Shown: positions 57,039-64,000 of the stretch, in pieces | Position numbering within the stretch: the first letter of the stretch is position 1 | How the letters are laid out: every line of letters starts with the position of its first letter | From: Neurospora intermedia | Taxonomy: Eukaryota > Ascomycota > Sordariomycetes > Sordariales > Sordariaceae | Length of the DNA: 64,000 nt | Direction: 5' to 3' | Assembly: GCA_037102815.1 (NCBI GenBank) | Contig: BTPP01000002.1 | Span: forward strand, 2,852,001 to 2,916,000 | Notes under the pieces: model-generated | What the model saw: the letters and a program-made list of their open reading frames with translations, nothing else | Told to the model about the DNA's origin: nothing | The model's database searches: none | Made by a program: the position numbers and the translations under genes

Positions 57039-58064
57039 GATGATGGTGGTGGTGGTGATGGTGCAACGATATTGCAAAACGTGGATGGATGGATAGGGAA
57101 AAAAAAACGTTGCTTATGGATATAATCCACACGATCGCGATTCGAGACCAGTGGGTGGGCTATCGAGGCTCCTTATGTATGAAACTCGCAAGAAAATTGC
57201 TTACTTAGGATACCCTACCTACGTTACGATTCACGCAGTCGAGTGTCAACATCACACCTCTGCCGGCACATACACACACACACAACTTCTATGTTAGCGC
57301 GGTACCGCCACCTTACGATATTGAGGGGGTTGGCCGTAAGCAAAGTCTAGCAAGGCAAGCCATTTTTTTGTGAGAAAAACAAAGCTATCGCCACTTTTGG
57401 CATTCCCCGTACTAACATTCTGAATGCCGAAGGAGGCGAACACCCAAGAACCCGGCAGGATGGAAGGGCCCGGTTAGGTTGCATGATCCTAGTTCCCCAG
57501 ATCAACGTCTCACGCTTCCCCGGTGGAGTCCCCGCATTTTCCAAGATTCCGGCCATCCCCAGAAACTGGGGAGAAGCCACTTTGTGGAGGTGTGGATGAA
57601 GAGTGTCTGGTGATCTTTTTCCGCTCTTTGTCGACTTGAGTCGTGAGAGGTTGCCAAGACCCCATACCCGCTTAACCGTCACACCGTGTAGCCGCTTAAG
57701 CGTGCCCCGGCAGTGCTCTTCACCGCTTAACCGCTCGACCGTCCATCATGACTAGCAAAGTGTGTGATGTCGATGACCCGAAACCAAGGATCTTGGCGAA
57801 CCTCGCGAATGGGGCCCCGGCTCGACCAAGGGATATGGGGTGTAAGTGGCCGGTTAAAAGGAAGGCTGAGATGGCCATATGCTCTGGCTGTCCGGATACG
57901 CGGCCTAGCGAATCATGCTGGACAGCTGACCTGACGGTGAATTCATGTTCCTACTTGCCTCCCTAGAGAATTGAAATAGAAGTCGCTGCTCTTCGGTTGA
58001 CTTTGACATTATCACTTGTTGAACAGCATCACCATCATCATCATCATCAACAGCAACATCAACA
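57039..58064. promoter_or_regulatory. Shared upstream region of sugar porter and anmK, with CCGCTTAA repeats
   Basis: 1026 bp between two divergent start codons. Three copies of CCGCTTAA(C/G)CG occur within 66 bp: 57668-57678, 57692-57702 and 57723-57733; a related GGCCGGTTAA is at 57849-57858. The core CGCTTAAGCG is palindromic and contains CCG/CGG triplets, which Zn2Cys6 proteins commonly read. A Zn2Cys6 gene lies next to anmK. Also present: an (AC)n tract near 57275-57295 and a (CAT)n-rich anmK leader at 58028-58060. The regulatory reading is inference. Confidence 0.5.
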
Positions 58065-59479
58065 ATGGCGACAAATGGAGTCAACGGCCATGCTGCCGTC
58101 AATGGAGCCAGCCCCTCAAGCTCGCAAGCGCTTGATCTCCTCGTATTGGGAATGAACAGTGGCACATCGATGGTGAGTAATGACTACACTGAAATAGCTC
58201 ACTAAATGTCTTATCGACCATGGAAAACTGATGGTAATATCAGGATGGTATTGATTGTGCCTTGTGCCACTTCAGGCAAGAAACACCAGACTCACCCATG
58301 CACTTCTCCCTTCTCAAGTACGGAGAGGCTCCCATGGATCTTGACCTGAAGAAGCGTGTTCTGTCCATCATCAAGCACGATCGGACATCTGCTTCCGAGC
58401 TCTCAGAGGTCAACGTCCACCTTGGCGAGACCTTTGCCGCTGCCGCCATCCAGTTCTGCAAGGAGAACGATGTGGACATCAAGAGTCTCGATGCCATCGG
58501 CTCCCACGGCCAGACCATCTGGCTGGCCAGCATGCCCGACGAGGGCATCCCCAGGTCTGCTCTGACCATGGCCGAGGGTACCTTCATGGCCTCGCGGACA
58601 GGCGTCACCACCGTGACCGACTTCCGTGTCTCCGACCAGGCCGCCGGTAGGCAGGGAGCGCCGCTGATTGCCTTCTTCGACGCCCTGCTGCTTCATCACC
58701 CTGGCAAGCTGCGGGCGTGCCAGAACATTGGTGGAATTGCCAACGTATGCTTCATTCCCCCAGAGGGCCCAGAGTACTCCTACGACTTCGACACCGGCCC
58801 GGGCAATGCTCTGATCGACGCTGTGGTTCGCCATTACACCAACGGAGAGCAGGAGTACGACAGAGACGGCGAAATGGGCAAGAGGGGAAAGATCAACCAG
58901 GGCATGGTTGACCGATTCATGGAGAGGATACCCTACTTCAGCTGGGACCCGCCCAAGACAACCGGCCGTGAGGTCTTCCGCGATACTCTGGCCGACGACC
59001 TGATCAAGGAGGGTGCCGAGCTGGGTATGTCGGCGGATGACGTTGTTGCTACCGTCACCAGAATCACTTCCCAGGCCATCGTGGATCACTGGCGCCGCTA
59101 TGCGCCCAAGGACCGCCCAGTTGACGAGGTCTTCATGTGCGGCGGTGGCGCATACAACCCTAACATTACCGACTACATGAAGGAGCAGTTCCCGCAGGTC
59201 AAGATGTTCATGCTGGACGCTGCCGGTATTCCGGGTGGTGCCAAGGAGGCGGTCACGTTCGCGTGGCAGGGTATGGAGGCTATTGTCGGACGAAGCATCC
59301 CCGTCCCCGACAGGGTCGAGACGCGCCGGCCGTATGTCCTTGGCAAAGTGAACCCGGGAGAGAACTACCGGACGGTGATGACGAAGGGCATGTTGTTCGG
59401 TGCGGGACGGGCAAAGCTGGATCACGTGAAGGAGATGGTGAACTACGTGGATGGTAAAGTGTTTAACAATAAGTGGTAA
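58065..59479 (+). CDS. anmK: Anhydro-N-acetylmuramic acid kinase-like protein
   Basis: Model: 58065-58172 and 58244-59479 (447 aa), with a 71-bp GT-AG intron that splits the ATP-binding motif exactly ([12 protein letters not shown]). Motifs in order: SGTSMDGIDCA (residues 31-41), [10 protein letters not shown] (about 120), [18 protein letters not shown] (about 160), [11 protein letters not shown] (about 191), [12 protein letters not shown] (about 217), MCGGGAYNP (about 334). These are the AnmK signatures; DFR carries the catalytic Asp, while the usual GGQG is GRQG. AnmK phosphorylates anhydro-MurNAc to MurNAc-6-phosphate in bacterial peptidoglycan recycling. Fungi lack peptidoglycan, so the substrate here may be scavenged or different. 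The N-terminal 28 residues are Ala/Asn/Ser-rich, without a clear signal. Divergent from a sugar porter. Confidence 0.9.
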
Positions 59480-59542
59480 ATGTTAATAGGAAACAAAAAA
59501 AAATAAGAAAAATCTTCTAGTTGTCAGGCATCTCCGTTTCCA

Positions 59543-59562
59543 CCCCCCCCCCCCCCCCCCCC
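59543..59562. repeat. C20 homopolymer
   Basis: About 20 C in the 135-bp space between the convergent stop codons of anmK and the Zn2Cys6 gene. Confidence 0.9.
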
Positions 59563-59614
59563 TTGACGCCCACCACAACACACCTGTTGCTGGAAGCCAT
59601 TTCAATGAACATGC

Positions 59615-61670
59615 TCAGAAAGACAAATAGCTATTTGACATGGCAAACGGCCAAGTCCAGTCTTGCAGCAGCTCGTCAGGAAGTTGGAATTGGCCCGATA
59701 AATCTGGGAGTGCCGCTCCGTCCCAACTGCTACTCTTGTTGTTGTTGTTCGATGTGCCCTCTCGAAAAGAGGAAGCAGGGATATCCGCAGCCTGTTGTGC
59801 TTGGATAGCTCGCCCACCACCTCGGGAGACTATGTACTCTTCAATGCGCGCGACAAGACTTCGAAGCCTCTGTCCAGCGCCGCCACTTCGGTGAAGGCAA
59901 GCTTCCAGACTTTCCAGCAGCACGGCCATGGAGAGGAGCAGGTCCCGTACGACGCAGCATGAGCTTTCTGATAGCGGTCCTTCCATAACCGACCCCAGAA
60001 TGGTGCCAATCCCGCCAATGTGATATATCAAAGGCGCGCTAATTGCTCTCAGGTGTGGTTTGGGTACTTGATGGAAAGTCGCCAATATGTCACTTACGAC
60101 GGAGCACTTCCTTTCCGCATCGGGGTCAGACTCAAGAGATAGGGAGATCATCTTCAGGAGAGCCATGGTCGCTTGGATGTTGGCGGCTTGAAATCCATAG
60201 ACATCTTGCGCTGGATCGCCAGTAGCCGGTTGGAGCTGCTTGAAAATGGGCGGCAAGGCCAAGTACAGCTCGTTGACGCGATCCTGGCTGGACACGTTGA
60301 GGGTTGGAGTCGATACAGATTCCCCTGCCACCAAGTGGAATCTTGACGACCGGGTTCGCAACCTGCTCAAGTTATGCTCCAAGATACGGTATAGATCCGT
60401 GGTAAAGTTCCACCCGACTATCCAATGTGCTCTCTCCAAAGGCGCGCTTTCAGCTTCGTTACAGTTCCTGCCAGTAGGATACTCGACTTTTGCATGGCTT
60501 TCTTGGAAATGGATGCAGCCATCCCAGACGATGGACGAGTAGATATCGAGCGTGTAGAACGACCAATACTACATCGGTCAGTATAGAGAATACGACAGAG
60601 GGTGAAGCAGTTAGGAAGCGCTCCGCGGCGCAGTGACACATACCAATCTACGACGCTCTTCCCTCTCCGTAGGATGTAATCCAGTCGGCCAGTTGGATTC
60701 GTCATGCCACTGGTTGATGGCAAGCATGGTGAAATAGTGGCCGATGTACATCTGCATCGCTCCGATCCTGGCGTCTTGAAGGCTTGCGAGCGCCAACAGC
60801 GCAATGCCTCTAAGGTAGTCAAAGTCCTGAGATTGAAGAAGGTCTTTGGGAAGTGCTTCTTCTGCGGCGGCAAAGAACATTTGTGCTGGTATTATTCCCA
60901 CCACATCCTGACCACCACTTGGCGCACCGTCCCTCACTCGAGCTGAAGCAAGCGCACAAGCCGCCATCACAGAACAGAAGAATGCACGGCTGCGACAATG
61001 TTCCAGCATTTCAAGCCTCTGCTCGAGCCTAACGGGGTCAAAATAGGGAAAGCTAGACGCGCATATGTCAGGAAAGGTATTCATTTTCTATTCTTCTTCT
61101 TCTTTGCAACGTGACATCAAACAAGGGGGGATGGGACTCACATTGGGTAAACGGTCTTGTGGTAGACAGAGAGCAGCTTCTTGATGGCTGAGGTGGAAGT
61201 TCGGGCAAAGCCTTGCCATGCTGGGCTCAGAGGCTCAGTCCGACGCTCACTTGCAGCGGAACTGCTTGCGTCGGCCAAGTCTAGAGGATGGTCATCGCCG
61301 ACCTGGGGTGGCTGGGTAGTAGATGGAAGTGCAACAAGCTCTTCAGGATGAACCCGTCGAGCGTTGTTGCTGGCGATATTTTGGCCAGCATCTGAACGAT
61401 CACTTGGTCCTGCCGCGTTCTTTGGGGAGCCTCGGCCACGTCTCAAGGGCCGGAGATAGGTGCATGAGATGTCGAATTCGACACAGTTTTGACAGCGACT
61501 CGGGTCTAGCAGATTCTCCTGGCATTTGATCCGACGTTTATGGCAAAAATCACCTGAGAATATGTCAGCCGGATTGCGCAAATCTCCATTGTCCGTCTCA
61601 GTTCTGCCAGCTCTGCCTTACATGCCCTCGAATTTCGCAGCAGTCGGCGGGGTCTAGGAGGTGCTGGCAT
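59615..61670 (-). CDS. Zn2Cys6 fungal-type transcription factor
   Basis: Model on the minus strand: 61670-61622, 61553-61142, 61052-60644, 60568-59615 (607 aa). Intron 1 splits the first cysteine codon (T|GT), giving RNSRACDFCHKRRIKCQENL and SRCQNCVEFDISC, a C-x2-C-x6-C-x9-C-x2-C-x6-C binuclear zinc cluster. Then come a Ser/Asn-rich linker, KTVYPIFPYFDPVRLEQRL and AFFCSVMAACALASARVRDG, starting the fungal-specific middle homology region, with RRRLYWSFYTLDIYSSIVWD further on. Such proteins bind CGG-type half sites as dimers and often control adjacent transport or catabolic genes. It is convergent with anmK (135 bp apart). The frame upstream stays open to an ATG at 61748; the downstream ATG is preferred. 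The target is unknown. Confidence 0.88.
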
Positions 61671-62609
61671 CTGATTGAGGTCGGAGGCCCGGATTCCTAC
61701 TGTACAAGCATGGTATAGATATCGCGATAGATGATAACGAGCAAACATACATTATCGACCCCAAACAGGCAGGGCCTTGTGATGATATGATTGCTGTGTT
61801 GTGCTTCCAAGACTTTACGTAATCAAAAACAGTGCATGGTCACTTGGAGGTCGGTCTAGAACCTGCCGATCCAGGGGGGGCGCGAGCGCTGTACAATGGC
61901 ACTCTGGGAAATCCCACTTTCCCATAACAATCAATGTTCGGAGGTCGTCGACTTTTGAAAAACTTCGATCCGTCCCTCGCATTCTATCTTCAGCAACCCG
62001 ATGATCGTCTTCCCTTTGGACCGAGCCAAGCCCAAAATAAGACAGTGAGTAGGCGTCCACGAATCCACATCTCCAGAAAGTCCACTTTTCCCGGCCCCTA
62101 TTCCTGTTCCCGCGGGCTATAAGGCCGATCAAGAGCCTATATGTATAGCGTATGCAGTCCAATACCGATTTGATTGTTAGTAGCTCGAGACTATGGGGTA
62201 ACTTTTCTAGGCGTTTTCATGCGGTGAATATGCTTTTCCCAAAATAACATACACCGTATTTGATCTTGTTAATACCTTTCGCATCCATATCTAGCAGTCC
62301 GTGAGAGGTTTAGGAGAATGTCGTGAACTAAAAGTGAGAACCTAGGTACCAGATTAACAAACAAACCAGCACTACATACTGGTAGATTGCAGACTACTCG
62401 CACCATACCCCACTCTTTTATGGGGGCCTCGTCAGACTCGCAGCCTGTGAAATCGCCGCGGCTTTGAAGACACAGTTAGGCCCACGACGAATCTAGACCA
62501 AAACATGAACGGTTTAATAAAGTAAAGATTTGAGGAGGAGACTATGGAAAAACAGCCAGACAGGTACTGACCGACCTCCTCAAGGAGTATAGAGGTGTAA
62601 AAAGCCCCC
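61671..62609. other. Intergenic: Zn2Cys6 upstream region and ABC transporter 3' flank
   Basis: 939 bp. No gene supported. The open frame 61815-62162 (-) has no domain. The region immediately beyond the regulator holds its promoter. Confidence 0.5.
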
Positions 62610-64000
62610 TCATACCTCTACCGCCATCTCCTTCAACACCCCCTCCAAGTCCTCTCCCTCTCCACTAAACCTGACCATCTCCCAAAACACACCCTTATCC
62701 TTATACAACTCCCCTGGCGACCCAACCTCCATCACTCTCCCTCCGCCCATCACCACAACCATGTCATAATCAATGATCGTCCTCAACCGATGCGCGATTG
62801 TCACTAGCGTCCTTGTTTTCTCCTCCCCGGCGTCGAGTTCCTGTCGCAGCGCCACTTGGATACCCCTGTCAGTCTCGTAGTCCATGCTTGCCGTCGCCTC
62901 GTCAAGCAGCATCAGCTTGGACTTGCGGACTAGGGCCCGGCAAAGAGAGAGAACTTGGCGCTGGCCGTGCGAGAAGTTCTCGCCTTTGGCTAGGACGCGG
63001 GTGTCGAGGGAGAGAGCGCCCCGGGTAGAGATGGAACCGGAGCCAGAGCCATTTGTGGGTGAGGAGGACGAAGGGGAAGAAGAGAGAAGGGGGGTGCGTT
63101 CGGTTGCTACCATCGAGTCGTTGCTGTTAACCGTCTCAGCCCCATTGATACTGTTGTCACTGCTGCTCTCGCCGAAGTCAAAGGACGCAATGCCGGTGCA
63201 GGACTTGAGCGCCTTCTCCGATATCTGAACGGGCACGGTGCCGGATGGGTCGAGGTTCGTTCTGATGGTGCCGTTGAAAAGAGTAGCTTCTTGGGGAATG
63301 ATGGTCAACGCCTGCCGAAGTCTCTTGCGTGAAATTCTCGTGATGTCGACGCCATCGTAGAGGATCTGCCCGGAGACGATGTGGGTGAAGCAGAGGAGGG
63401 AGAGGACGAGCTAGAGAATGGGATGAAACACGTTAGCCTAGCTGTTCTTTTCCTCAGGAAATTGTAGGTGTAGAGATGCGCCTTACTGTGCTCTTTCCTG
63501 AACCTGTACGTCCAACAACGGCAATCCGTTGTCCAGCCTTGAATTTAATACTGATGTCCTTCAGGACGTCAGGACCGTCAAGGTCGTATCTGACCGTAAC
63601 GTTACGGAACTCGATCTCGCCTGTCCTTGGCCAATCCTCAGGAACTTCAAGCAAAGAAGAGTCTTCATGGTCTTCGCTATCGGTATCGGGTTGACGCAAG
63701 CCGTGTTTTTCGTCTTCGACAGGGAGCTTGACGTATTCCTCAACGCGATGGAACTGTCATGGGATTAGCTCAGGCCCATCAAGATGCTTGTGACCAAGGT
63801 AGAAAACAGCAACAAAAAACTTACACTCTGCAGCTCAACCTCCATATCATTCATATACCTCACAAAGTACAGAATCTGCGAATTGAGGCTCGTCGCATTG
63901 CTCAGCGAAAAGCCCACCAATCCAGCCTCCACAACACCGACCCTCCACACTGCAATCGCACCAGCAGAGACAGTGACCAGCGCCGCGACAAAGTCGATCC
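62610..64000 (-). CDS. ABC-C (MRP-type) transporter, 3' end
   Basis: Minus-strand exons visible: 64000-63825 (open at the window end), 63753-63487, 63410-62610. They encode the end of the second membrane domain (VAALVTVSAGAIAVWRVG, FSLSNATSLNSQILYFVRYM), the linker ELQSFHRVEEYVKLP, and NBD2. The NBD has Walker A VGRTGSGKST, Q-loop IIPQEATLFNGT, signature GENFSHGQRQVL, Walker B KLMLLDEATASMD and H-loop TIAHRL. The GxNFSxGQRQ and LDEATASMD forms and the YFVRYMNDMEVELQS linker are typical of ABCC/MRP full transporters, which export conjugates or drugs or load vacuoles. A Ser-rich insertion sits between the Q-loop and signature. The larger N-terminal part lies outside the window. Confidence 0.93.

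Noticed and set aside
58403-59425. 340-aa minus-strand frame opposite anmK
   Set aside because: It is a shadow of the GC-rich third-position anmK coding frame; conserved motifs are all on the plus strand.
58065-59479. anmK as bacterial contamination
   Set aside because: A GT-AG intron with exact phase interrupts the conserved ATP loop, and the gene sits between typical fungal genes.

Overview
The window looks like nuclear DNA of a filamentous ascomycete, most likely a sordariomycete. The evidence is spliced genes with short (mostly 53-140 bp) GT-AG introns, fungal-only families (Zn2Cys6 regulator, KapC-type bZIP, Dad4, multidrug ABC-C transporter), CT-rich leaders, and large intergenic spaces with homopolymers and tetranucleotide repeats. 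I placed 19 protein-coding genes (two cut by the window ends) and assembled spliced models by matching reading phase across each junction. No tRNA, rRNA, CRISPR array or LTR element was recognised.

Layout. 0-11 kb: 3' end of an amidohydrolase (+), a KapC-like bZIP regulator (+) with a 1-kb first intron, a large disordered protein (-), then about 3 kb with only coding-like scraps. 11.9-20.6 kb: a compact stretch of conserved eukaryotic genes: profilin (+), Got1 (-), Ies6 (-), Dad4 (+), Arp5 (+). Ies6 and Arp5 are partner subunits of one INO80 module and lie here within 5 kb with only dad4 between them. 21.7-27.3 kb: an Afg2/Drg1-like AAA ATPase (-) divergent from a mitochondrial-targeted protein (+). 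30.9-37.5 kb: a PAS protein (+) convergent with a PP4 regulatory subunit 3/Psy2 gene (-).

37.5-45.4 kb is a gene-poor island with long homopolymers. 45.4-54.3 kb: a conserved-looking Ser/Pro-rich protein (+), Alg5 dolichyl-phosphate glucosyltransferase (+), a small TA-flanked DNA-transposon derivative (MITE), and a Golgi-type multispan membrane protein (+).

55.2-64 kb is the most unusual region: an MFS sugar transporter (-) divergent from an anhydro-N-acetylmuramic acid kinase (AnmK, +), which is convergent with a Zn2Cys6 regulator (-), followed by the 3' end of an ABC-C transporter (-). AnmK is a bacterial peptidoglycan-recycling enzyme, yet here it carries an intron. The transporter/AnmK intergenic region has three copies of a CCGCTTAA(C/G)CG motif. 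This suggests a testable transport-kinase-regulator module for bacterial cell-wall sugars, but only by inference.
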